Positions 33,149-45,620 of a DNA stretch of 64,000 nucleotides are shown piece after piece (position 1 is the first letter of the stretch; every line of letters begins with the position of its first letter). The translations under genes and the position numbers were made by a program. The stretch is from assembly GCA_028752905.1 (NCBI GenBank), contig JAQNBH010000010.1, positions 24,240,244 through 24,304,243 of the forward strand, in the 5' to 3' direction. This DNA is from Cladorhizidae sp. MBARI D1340-BT2. Its lineage: Eukaryota; Porifera; Demospongiae; Poecilosclerida; Cladorhizidae. Under the pieces are notes generated by a model that was given only the letters and a program-made list of their open reading frames with translations, had not been told where the DNA came from and made no database searches.

Positions 33149-36100
33149 CTGAAGGGAAGATGAAACAGAGAGAAGATGGGGTAGTGGAAATACACAGCAT
33201 TGCAGTCATTGGCCACTCAAGAGTGTGTAAATCAAGGAGTCAGTGTAACACATATAACTAAGCCACAAGACATGAAGTTACATCACTCATGCAAGGTTAG
33301 AGGTTAATGTGTAATCTTACCACCATCTGATCAGCTTAGAGCATTCAAGTGCACTCAACTTGCATCTGCTTTGCACTGGCCTACGTGCCCTGTTTGAATC
33401 AGACATTAACTTTTATGTATATAACAACTAGCAGAGATACCCGCACTCCATTGAAGCAATGCTTTCAAAGCTGGTATGGCATCCAGCAACCTCTAAACAC
33501 ACACACATACAAAGCATAGCTATCCATTACGGCTAATTACTCGATTTTTCTCCCGAAGCATCGTCGATGACACTTCATTCAGAGAACTTCACCATTTCAG
33601 CAATTGCAGTCATTCTCTAAGGCTAGAGGCAATCTCGCTAGCAAATTGCTGGCCGTAATACATGTACATAGGTGGTAACATTCTACTCATATATACTCCG
33701 ACCCACTGTGAGGTATCTCTCCTGTATCTAGCTCTGGCCACAATGCGGTCATTTTCTCCTTGCCTCTCATCTCCAACTCCCTCGCTAAGTCTGGTCACAT
33801 GACTTTTCTCGAGCTAATGAAAAATAAATTTCTAGAATTTCTCCCCCTTAAAATCATCGTAAAAGCTCCCTGCGTAACCCCCACATACTTTCCCCGGGTT
33901 CTCACCACGTTTCTAAGTCTATAGTGAAAAGACAAATTTGACAAAATAGCAAATTGTAGTCTAGAGGAGAGGAAAGGAAAAAAATGGGGGGGAGGGGGGA
34001 GGGGGAACGAAATATTCCATACAGGACTGAACTGGGAATCTCGAGTACCAAAGCCACACCTACAGAATTTCCCCTTGACATACTCGCAGAACTCTTCCAT
34101 AAGAGCGAGAATGAAACTTGAACAGAGAGTGTGTGATTCAAGTTTTAGCATGGTCAGCAATATGAGCGGCGCTTCGTAGTGTTGTCAACTCAACCTACTT
34201 TCCCAAGTCTGGCACTAGTTTTTCACTTACATAACTCTGCACTCGCAGCTCTTCTGTTTAAAGACTTCTCCACAAACCCAACAACATTGAGCTAGTATAT
34301 ATACCTAGCTCAAAGCAAACAGCCCTAAATTTTGAATTTTTAAAAAGTTAATAATGAAGGTGATTAATAATAATAAATATAAATAGTAGTAGTATTAGTA
34401 GTAATAGTAGTAGTAGTAGTGATTAACATATAAATTACCCATGTCCCAGAGTATACCCATGGCAGAGGCCAAGTTCCCTCCCTATACATACATTGAATAT
34501 ATATTTTTTAATGTTTAATGTGATTAGTGCAGATATAGCACGAAGTCACATGTTGAATATTTTTTTTTTAAGTTTAATGTGATTAGTGCAGATATAGCAC
34601 AAAGTCACATGCTCCACTTGTGCCTCCACCCAGTAATTCATTTAAAAAAACACAACTTATAATCTAGCAGAATTGACACACTTTGTATCAATCCAGCAAA
34701 TATGGTAATTTTCCTATTATGAGAGAGTAGAGAGGGAGTAGAAAGTAGAGAGGAGAGAGAGAGGGGAGAGAGAGAGGGGAGAGGGGGGGGAGAGGGGGGG
34801 GGAGAGAGAGGGGGGAGAGAGAGGGGAGAGAGAGGGGAGAGGGAGGGGAGAGAGAGAGGGGAGAGAGAGGGGAGAGAGAGGGGAGAGAGAGGGGAGAGAG
34901 AGGGGAGAGAGAGGGGAGAGAGAGGGGAGAGAGAGGGGAGAGAGAGGGGAGAGAGAGGGGAGAGAGAGGGGAGAGAGAGGGGAGAGAGAGGGGAGAGAGA
35001 GGGGAGAGAGAGGGGAGAGAGAGGGGAGAGAGAGGGGAGAGAGAGGGGAGAGAGAGGGGAGAGAGAGGGGAGAGAGAGGGGAGAGAGAGGGGAGAGAGAG
35101 GGGAGAGAGAGGGGAGAGAGAGGGGAGAGAGAGGGGAGAGAGAGGGGAGAGAGAGGGGAGAGAGAGGGGAGAGAGAGGGGAGAGAGAGGGGAGAGAGAGG
35201 GGAGAGAGAGGGGAGAGAGAGGGGAGAGAGAGGGGAGAGAGAGGGGAGAGAGAGGGGAGAGAGAGGGGAGAGAGAGGGGAGAGAGAGGGGAGAGAGAGGG
35301 GGGAGAGAGAGGGGAGAGAGAGAGGGGAGAGAGAGGGGAGAGAGAGGAGAGAGAGAGGAGAGAGAGGAGAGAGAAAGAGAGAGAAAGAGGGAAGAAGCTC
35401 CTGGCAGTTTTTTAAAATTAAAATGCTGGTCATAACCATTCTTCAATGTATATATAGAATATTCTCCACCTTATCAAACACCAGCACAACAGCTTCACAT
35501 GATACTTTTACACTAGATCAACTCGTGACAATTTCTCCAATTGACCATCTCCAGTGGTGTGACCTGTAATGTGACCCCTTCTCAGGGTCCTCACTACAAA
35601 CACACACAGACATACCACAGATAATGCAATCCGATTGGAATGTACAGTACATACTGTATGTGATGTGATATTGTTGGTACACGATATTCTTGCGACTCCT
35701 ACTTGAAACCTGTAACAAAACCTGCTCCCTTTTCAGATAGACATCACACTTTTGAAATCTAGTTCTAATTGCTAATTGTAATCCTGACTCATGGTGTCGG
35801 TGTTTTGGTAAACTGACTGACATATGATCGACATTTCTGCCAGTGGGAGGCACCAAACTGCATAGTTTCTGGGCCAACTGGTAGCTAGCGTTCTCTAGTG
35901 CAATACACACACACACACACACACACACACATTAGTTTCCAGTCTATGGGAGTATGTACATCTGAAGCACATTATTGTGTAGACATTGCAAGATGACACA
36001 ATAATTCAGAGAGCAAAGATTTTTTTTTAAACTTTTTTAGTCACGCCACTTGTCGTTCTTGGAATAAATAAATAAGGGAAGTACAATATGGATGGCCGCC

Positions 36101-39100
36101 ATGAGGTCACATGACCACCTAATTATGCAAAATACCAAATTTCAATTTTCCCCCATAGGCCAACCTCTTGCCCACCCAAACACACAAAAAGAATTTCCAA
36201 ATAACCTCTTGGTATTTTTTTGGCATTGATTTCAATTTCAAAATCACCTTTTTTCTGAGGCCCAGCACAGGGGGGGGGGGGGGGGGGGGGTATTTACCTG
36301 CAGCAGTGAAAGGGTTAAGGGGGGGACAGGAACATTAAAAAATATTTACTTGTGGTTACAACTTTATAGCTCAAAAGATAGGTCTCTCTGTGTGCTCCCT
36401 TTTGATATTTTTCATATGTATACATGCCTAAAATGGAGGGAACTTCAAAACCTGAATGACTGATTTTGTGGCCTAAATATCTTGGTAGATTGCGGGTGGA
36501 AAATGAGTTTTATGGATTAAAAAATAATAATAATAATAAATAAATAAATAAATTATAATTTTTCCACCCGCGCGCTGACCGCGTACTTACATTTTAGCGC
36601 CTAATGAAAACACTCATTGCATAGAGTAGGGCTTCCTCTAGCCACTGGTGCTAATTTCAACTCGTCACTTTGCAATCTGGAGATATTTATGCACAAGGTC
36701 AGTCATTCAGGTTTTTGAGGTTCTCTCCACTTATAGCTCCAGTAACTTGGCTATAGTTATACTTATGAAAAATATTTTACTATCAACAGAGAGCACAAGA
36801 GAACTTTTGAGCTATATATCAAGTCCATACCATGAAGTTTACGGAATCTATGGAGTTCTAAAGTGGTAACCACACACCAAAAAAAATACACATGGTATAG
36901 TCCTCCCCAAAAGATGCTCCTGTTCCCCCTTAATCGTCATCTGCGCTCTCCTCCTCAATCTCCTTCGGAACGCATTCCCTGATGTATTGGACATCGATAG
37001 TCGACCGTCAACTTTGCCAATCTACCACTCGCAGACACTGACCTACTTCCACTGAGAGCTGTACGTACCTCTATGAATCTCACATTTCTATTTGTGAAAA
37101 TTACCTGATACTCGACCCGTTCTGTGTGTATGCCCCTCCCTCCTCTCCAAGTAGAGCCCGGTAATACAGACGAAGTATGTAGTTGTTAAAATGCGTTTCA
37201 ATAACACGTGCCGTAATGAGACACTGCTACTTGAACAAACAACTCTAATAGGCGGTATAGAGTCTGCGTTTAATTAACCAAGGAATTCTCACCGTGTATA
37301 CGGTTGGGCTGTTGACCCGTGTGGGAGTGTGCGTGGGTGTGACTTTTAATCGGTTTTCATTAGGGATGGGCAGAATGGTGCAAAAAATCAATGTTGCGTA
37401 TCACCGGAGCACTCCCAGCTCTTCATTTTTTCACACACACACGCACACACACACAGTCATTTTTCTACGTAATTGAAATATTATTTTAATCGTTTCCACT
37501 CCGCCACCTTTTCCATTTCCTGCCCCCAAATGCCTTCCTTGCCCCTCCTGCAGCTCCCCCTTCCCCCATACCCACACCCCTACTCTCATCCACTCCCTTT
37601 CCCTGTTCATCCTCACTTGCTCTCCTTCATCCTTTTACCCCTTCACCCACCCCATCTCCCTTCCATACTCCCACCCCTCCTCTTCCTTTCAACCTCCATC
37701 CATCCACCCCCTCCCTCCAAACACCTAATCCATCTCCCACACCTCCTCATTCTCACATCCACCAGGAAATAAAACAAACAAACAAACAAACTCTTGTCAC
37801 TTACCAGTCCAAGCAAGGCCAGCGTGTGGTCTTCCTCAGTGAAGGACTTGCCTAAGATGGAGAAGGAGAAAGTATGCGACTGGTGCACCAAAACTTCTGA
37901 AACGAATGCACGCACATCAGTCAGCTTCTCCAGAGGCCTGAAAATTCCTTTAAAAAAAGGAGGGGGGGGAGGGGGATTCAAGGAGTAGTTCTAAGCAACA
38001 TGGATGAATGTTGTGCAGGGATAGAGTTAAGGAAAAGACATGGCTGCTGGGCAGGGATAGGTTAGAAATAGACATGGCTGCTGGGCAGGGATAAGTAAGG
38101 AAAAGACATGGTTGCTGGGCAGGGATAGGTTAGAAATAGACATGGCTGCTGGGCAGGGATAAGTAAGGAAAAGACATGGTTGCTGGGAAGGGATAGGTTA
38201 GAAATAGACATGGCTGCTGGGCAGGGAGGAAGGTAAGTAAGAGACATGGCTGCTAGGCAGGTAGGAAGGTTAGGAAAAGGCATGGCTTCTAGGCAGGGAG
38301 GAAGGTTAGGAAAAGGCATGGCTTCTAGGCAGGGAGGAAAGTTAGGAAAAGGCATGGCTGCTGGCAGGAAGGGAGGTAAGGAAAATATATGGCTGCTGGC
38401 TTCTGGGCAGGGAGGGAAGTAAGGAAGAGAACAGGGAGGAAGATTAGGAAAAGGTATGGCTGCTGGAAGGGAAGAAGGTACCCTGCTCAATATCAAGATC
38501 TTGCAAGAAGTTTCAAGACCAGACTTAACTTGCCAATACCTTGACAACCAGGGTTTTGCCATAACTTGGCAAGGTTAAACATGGACGTATCAACATGATT
38601 CACTCGGTGTCTGTGTCAAGAAAATCACGAAATGACCCGAGAAGAAACACCTGAATCTTTCCCGACAAGAATGTTCGAAAGTTTTGGAAATGTGTCGTGT
38701 CAAGATAAATTCCTAGGAATTCCTCAAGATGGCTCATTATGACCAAAAGATGAGAGAAATTCCCAACAGAATGAACTCCTCAAGATGGTGTCAGATAGCC
38801 TGTTGTGACCAAAAGATAAGGAACTTGAGAAATTCCTGACAGTATAGGAACTCCTCAAAATAGTGTCAGATAGCTTGTTATGACCAAAAGAGAAGGAAAT
38901 TCCTCAAGATGGTGTCGGATAGCCCATGGAACCCAAGATGGTGTCAAGATGGCTTGTCATGACAAAAAGAGAAGGAAGGAACTTCTGAATGACACCACAG
39001 TGATGTTGAACACACTAGCACACTGAACTGTCTCTCTCTCTCCACCCAGTGTGTATTTATGATAATGCACGGTCCACAATGTTTTGGATGTTAGCACTCC

Positions 39101-42100
39101 TGTAACATTGATAATAGTGATTTCTCCAAATTCCCTCTGTTCATGTGCAGTGAGGGAGGAAGATTGCATTGATGCAATTGCGTACATTTTGAGGAGGATT
39201 AATGCAATCTCCCCCCTTCCCGTCATGTAACATACATCTGACATGGATGATAGCAACTTAGGATTTCTGTTTCAGATCGATGTGCAAGTGAATACTTATC
39301 CAGAGTGGCTTTAAGGCTGGTTCACAACGACGGTGGCAGTTTGCACTGCATTGCTGGTTGACAACACAATGCTATATCATCCTCTGCGTTGCCTAGCCTG
39401 CTAGAATGGACACTGACAGCAGCGAAGAAGAGTGGGATTTTTTGCTTGTGGCCAGGAGCCAAAGAAAGAGAGATATGCTGGAGATACAGCTACACATAGC
39501 AACTAGCTCTAGCTAACAACTAATATAATTTTATTATAGTATTACACCTTCACAGAACTGCTAACAGATGAGTAGATATACATACAGTATAGCTGATAGT
39601 CAAAATTAACAAAGGAGAGTGGAGAAATCTGGATGGCACATTGGAAGACTTAAAAACAATGACAGAGGAAGTGAAAGCTAGTGATATGAGACCACAAGAA
39701 CCTCTTTAATTGCTTCGAGATAATATTGCTCAAGATCTCTAGGAGGGGGAGCATCCCATAGACTAGGAAGCTGCCGGAAATAAAAATGACTCGTGGTCAT
39801 TTAAGTTTGAAGAAATTAGCAGCTCTAGTGGGACCTTCAATGAGATGCGATTGATTTGATAGAGAATACAACTTCTAAGATCATCATTAAAGGGGAGTCA
39901 GGTGGGATTTGTAACCTGAAGTGTAACAGAGAGGATGAGCTTCGTTGCTCTTCTTTGAATCTGTACCAACAAATATCTTTAACTCTCAACAAACTATCAG
40001 GTGACATAACAAAATTACAATGACCTTCTTAATAATTTTACTCTCTCGGCGTTTCGACTAGATGCTCTAGCCTTCATCAGAAATAAAGAATTCCAATGAA
40101 GGCTAGAGCATCTAGTCGAAATGTCGAGAGAGTAAAATTCAAGTTGATCATTGAGAAGGTCACTGTAAGTTTGTGTGGACGCCACAGCAGTACATAAGTT
40201 GGGATGAGTACAAGAGACATGGACAGGATTCTTCTCACCTTGATTGAGCCATCTGGAGTATACATAGCTAGGGCATTATTGCCTGACACGCAAACAGCTT
40301 CCAGGCGTTCCTTTGGCTCGCACATCCCTATACGCCATTAAAGATTTGCCATAAACGAGAGAAACTTTTTGCCGATTCAATTGTCTACTCGTCATCAATC
40401 ACAGTCTCCTAGATAAACTGCTGATGGTGAAGTTTATCCCGTATTCTAGTCTTGGCTGGATCTTGTCCATAAATGGTTCAAATCTGACCTACATGTACAT
40501 GTATTCGTTTCAAGAACATCTGACAAGTTCTTGCAAGATACTTTGAGTAGGGCAAGGAAGATAAATGGCTGCTGGGCAGGGAAAGGTTAGGAAGAGACAT
40601 GGCTGCTTGGCAGGGAAGAAGGTTAGGAAGAGACATGGCTGCTGGGCAGGGAGGAAGATTAGGAAGAGACATGGCTGCTAGGCAGGGAGGAAGATTAAGA
40701 AGAGACATGGCTGCTAGGCAGGGAGGAAGATCAAGAAGAGACATGGCTGCTAGGCAGGGAGGAAGATTAAGAAGAGACATGGCTGCTGGGCAGGGAGGAA
40801 GATTAGGAAGAGACATGGCTGCTGGGCAGGGAGGAAGATTAGGAAGAGACATGGCTGCTGGGCAGGGAGGAAGGTAAGGAAGATACATGGCTGCTAGGCA
40901 GGGAGGAAGAGACATGGCTGCTTGGCAGAGAGAAAGATTAGGAAGAGACATGGCTGCTGGGCAGGGAGGAAGATCAGGAAGAGACATGGCTGCTGGGCAG
41001 GCAGGAAGGTAAGGAAGAGACATGGCTGCTGGGCAGGGAGGAAGGTAAGGAAGATACATGGCTGCTAGGCAGGGAGGAAGATTAAGAAGACATGGCTGCT
41101 GGGCAGGGAGGAAGGGGGAGACAGTTGCATTAAAAAAAAATTAACGTAATCAATTTTCCACCCACGCGCTCTACCACGTACTTACATTTTAACGCCTAAT
41201 GAAAAAGGTCATTGAATAGTCTAGGGCTTCCCTAGGCACTGGTACCAATTTCAAATCTTTAGCACTTAGCAATCTGGAGTTATTTTGGCTGAGGTTTTTG
41301 GGATTCAGGTTTTTGAGGTCCCTCCACTTTAGGGTCTAGTAACTTGCCTGATAGTTATACCTATGAAACATATTTTAGTATCAAAAGAGAGCACACAGAG
41401 AGACCTATCTTTTGAGCTATATATAAGTCCATACCATGAAGTTTGCAGAATCTATGGAGCTCTAAAGTTGTAACCACAAGTTAAAAAAAAAGTTTAAAAA
41501 AATGCAACTGTCTCCCCTAAGGAAGAGACATGGCTGCTGGGCAAAATATGGAAGGAATAGGCATAAAAATTGGATTTCATGTGGAAATGCTTTATTGGAA
41601 GCTCTTTATTGCGCATGTACATGTACTGACATGTCACTCACACCTCAACATACCCACATTCCTGACAAATGCGACCCACATCTCAACATGCACCCACGTT
41701 ACTCACCTTGTAGAACAAAGCCATCTGGCATTCTTATCCGGACAAGGACAAATCTATAATGGCGCACAGCCGTCCTAGTCTCGTCACTCTCCCGCATGGC
41801 TTTGGTTCGTAGGACACTTGCTTTCTCCAACAATTCTGCCCTGTAGAAAATATAGATGGAGGTAAAAAAAAAAATGAAGTCAACTTTTTTTTTGTTGCTC
41901 ATTTAGAAAAGGAGACCTTTGCTTCTGCTCCTTCTTCATCTCGGCCACCGTCAGACGAAAGAAATCGTCAGGCAAGTTGAAGTCTGTCGCCCGGGATGAC
42001 AGTCGGAAAACTTGTGGATTTCTGTCCAGTTTACAAGTCAGAGGTTTTATCGTCATCAACAGTTCCTTGTAGTCTCTCAACTTCTCCGGGTTTTCAGTAC

Positions 42101-45100
42101 TCTCCTTGGGAAAGATGAGGAATTGTTCTTCCGAATCTGAAAGATAAACAAACAATGGGGCTCAGTCAGGGAGTGGGGGGAGAGGGACAACACGCCCAGC
42201 GGGATACACCAACCACCGTAAAACCTCCAATTATGCGTCATTCAAATTATGCGTCAAAATTCATTTCCTTCTTCAATTTCTAAAGATGTGTCTTGTATGA
42301 TGTCTATAATTTCTATTTCTGTGCTTCGTTTGTCTGTCTCCTCTTTACGTTCTAACCTCGTGACCAATCACATGGCCGTTGATGCAGGAGCTGCGTTCCT
42401 TTACTCAGAGGTTAGAGGTCACCACATGCATCGCAGTATACGGACTCCTTGAATCAGTAAGGTATCTACAATGGCTTCAGAATGCGGCAGTCTTCATGAC
42501 AGGTATAGTGTAACTCACTCTACTCTACATAGCTGTATTCTGCACTGCAATGTTCCTGCTAGCAGGAAAGCTTGAAGCTCAGCTCAGCTACCAGAGGAAT
42601 GCCTTTGGGCAAGACCGTGAAGTAGTTCTTTAGACTCATCTCTATTGACCTAACCACTTGCAGCGATGGAACATATTATTCTAAATATGCGTCATTTTCT
42701 ATTGTTGCATCATGCTCACCATGGAACATAAATTTTTCTATTAATGGGTCACAACAATATTTTTCCATAGCGCATAATTAGTCTTTACAGTAATACAGAC
42801 ACCAGCTATTTGATGCTGGTGGAACTCTATATTCTTTTTAATGCTCAGGTGTGGTTGTTGTGGTTTTACACTCCGCCCCCAAGACTCAATGCAGCTACTG
42901 CAACTTGGACTTATCTCTAGATATGTAGACCTTGCACTCTCATGTGTATATTGATAACACAGCGTTGGTTATGTGATGGTTGCAGGTCATGGTTCAGGTA
43001 TTCTATGCACCAGCTTTGGGTTTGGGTACACAAGTTCTAGCCTCGTAGTCCTAGACCTCGTATGAACATCCCTAGCCCTCAATGAACCCTAGCCCTCGTA
43101 TGAACAGCCCTAGCCCTCGTATGAACCCTAGCCCTCGTATGAACAGCCCTATCCCTCGTATGAACCCTAGCCCTCGTATGAATAGCCCTAGCCCTCGTAT
43201 GAACAGCCCTAGCCCTCGTATGAACAGCCCTTGCCCTAGTATGAAATAGTCCTCATATGAACAGCCCTAGCCCTCGTAAGAACAGTCCTTGCCCTAGTAT
43301 GAAATGACGCTCATATGAATAGCCCTAGTCTTTGTATAAATAGTCTTAGCTCTCGTGAACAGCCCTAGCCCTCGTAAGAACAGTCCTTGCCCTAGTATGA
43401 AATGGCGCTCATATGAATAGCCTTAGTCTTTGTATAAATAGTCTTAGCCCTCGTGAACAGCCCTAGCCCTCATAAGAACAGTCCTTGCCCTAGTATGAAA
43501 TGACGCTCATATGAATAGCCCTAGTCTTTGTATAAATAGTCTTAGCTCTCGTGAACAGCCCTAGCCCTCGTAAGAACAGTCCTTGCCCTAGTATGAAATG
43601 ACGCTCATATGAATAGCCCTAGTCTTTGTATAAATAGTCTTAGCTCTCGTGAACAGCCCTAGCCCTCGTAAGAACAGTCCTTGCCCTAGTATGAAATGGC
43701 GCTCATATGAATAGCCTTAGTCTTTGTATAAATAGTCTTAGCTCTCGTGAACAGCCCTAGCCCTCGTAAGAACAGTCCTTGCCCTAGTATGAAATGGAGC
43801 TCATATGAATAGCCTTAGTCTTTGTATAAATAGTCTTAGCTCTCGTGAACAGCCCTAGCCCTCGTAAGAACAGTCCTTGCCCTAGTATGAAATGGAGCTC
43901 ATATGAATAGCCCTAGTCTTTGTATAAATAGTCTTAGCCCTCGTGAACAGCCCTAGCCCTCGTAAGAACAGTCCTTGCCCTAGTATGAAATGGAGCTCAT
44001 ATGAATAGCCCTAGTCTTTGTATAAATAGTCTTAGCTCTCGTGAACAGCCCTAGCTAGCCCTCATAAAAATAGTCCTAGCCTTCGTATGAACAGCCCTAA
44101 CCCTCGTATGAATAGCCCTATCCCTCATATGAATAGCCCTAGCCCTAACCCTCATATGAATAGCCCTAGCCCTCATACGAATAGGCCTAGCCTCGTATGA
44201 ACAGCCCTAGACATTGTATAAAGTCTTAGCCCTCATATGGACAGCCCTAACCAGTTCTACTGTAGTTCTCATGACAGCCTTAGCCCTAGCATGAACCAGC
44301 CCACAAACCAGCCCTTGTATAAACCAGCCTTAGCCCATACATGACTAGCCCAAGCCCTAGCATGAAGCAGCCCTAGCCCACATATACTATTAGCCACACC
44401 CTCCAGATGATACCAACACCAGCTAGCCCACACAAGACTAGCCCCAGCCCTAGCGTGAAGCAGCCCTAGCCCACACATGACTAGCCCTAGCCCACATATG
44501 ACTAGCCCCAGCCCTAGCATGAAGCAGCCCTAGCCCACACACGACTAGCCCCAGCCCTAGCATGAAGCAGCCCTAGCCCACATGACTAGCCCCAGCCCTA
44601 GCATGAGGCAGCCCTAGCCCACACACGACTAGCCCCAGCCCTAGCATGAAGCAGCCCTAGCCCACATATGACTAGCCCCAGCCCTAGCATGAAGCAGCCC
44701 TAGCCCACACACGACTAGCCCCAGCCCTAGCATGAAGCAGCCCTAGCCCACATGACTAGCCCCAGCCCTAGCATGAGGCAGCCCTAGCCCACACACGACT
44801 AGCCCCAGCCCTAGCATGAAGCAGCCCTAGCCCACACATGACTAGCCCCAGCCCTAGCATGAAACAGCCCTAGCCAACATGACTAGCCCCAGCCCATTAG
44901 CCCCAGCCCTAGCATGAAGCAGCCCTAGCCCACACACGACTAGCCCCAGCCCTAGCATGAAGCAGCCCTAGCCCACACATGACTAGCCCCAGCCCTAGCA
45001 TGAAGCAGCCCTAGCCCACACTTGACTAGCCCCGAAGCAGCCTCCTACCCTGATGTGGCAAGAGCTGCTGGTGAAATCCGATAGCTTCCAGGAACAGCCT

Positions 45101-45589
45101 AGCCCCCGGGACACCAGCCACCCTCTCTTGAAAGGTCCTGTTCTTCAGCCTGATTCGACAATACTTCTCTTCTCCAGGGTGGGCCACAATGTTGTCAAGG
45201 TACCTTGCCACATACACACAAATATGTAATCATGCTACAAATAAAAAATAATATTATTAAAGTACCAACAACAACAACATACTTAGTAATGGTATCTATG
45301 CACAGCTTCCGCTGCTCCTGGTCCTGACAGAGAGTGTGCATCATCCACACTGAGCCAGCGAGAGGTTCTTTACCCACTTCCTAACAATTACAACAAGTTG
45401 GGAGTCAGCCACAGCCTGCAGAACAAATCTACCATAGCTGTTGGTGTGTTGTTGCTGTTGTTGAGGTAAGGATAGCCTCTGCATTCAAGCAAGACAAAGT
45501 AACATACATATTTAGAATACTAAGGCAGCCGCGTAAAGGAGATGCAGAAAAACTATAGAAAATGGCTAACTTTCACAATCTTGCACCCA

Positions 45590-45620
<31 letters not shown>

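Noticed and set aside
34688..35446. Ser/Leu/Pro repeat frames of about 250 codons on the minus strand
   Set aside because: Translation of the 11-bp GA minisatellite in an intron.
37935..37941. ttttcag acceptor for UBXN6 exon 8
   Set aside because: It would put exon 8 out of phase with exon 7; the AG at 37948-37949 keeps phase and restores LQG.
38957..39256. 99-codon minus-strand frame in UBXN6 intron 7
   Set aside because: No matching splice sites in the intron phase and no recognised domain.
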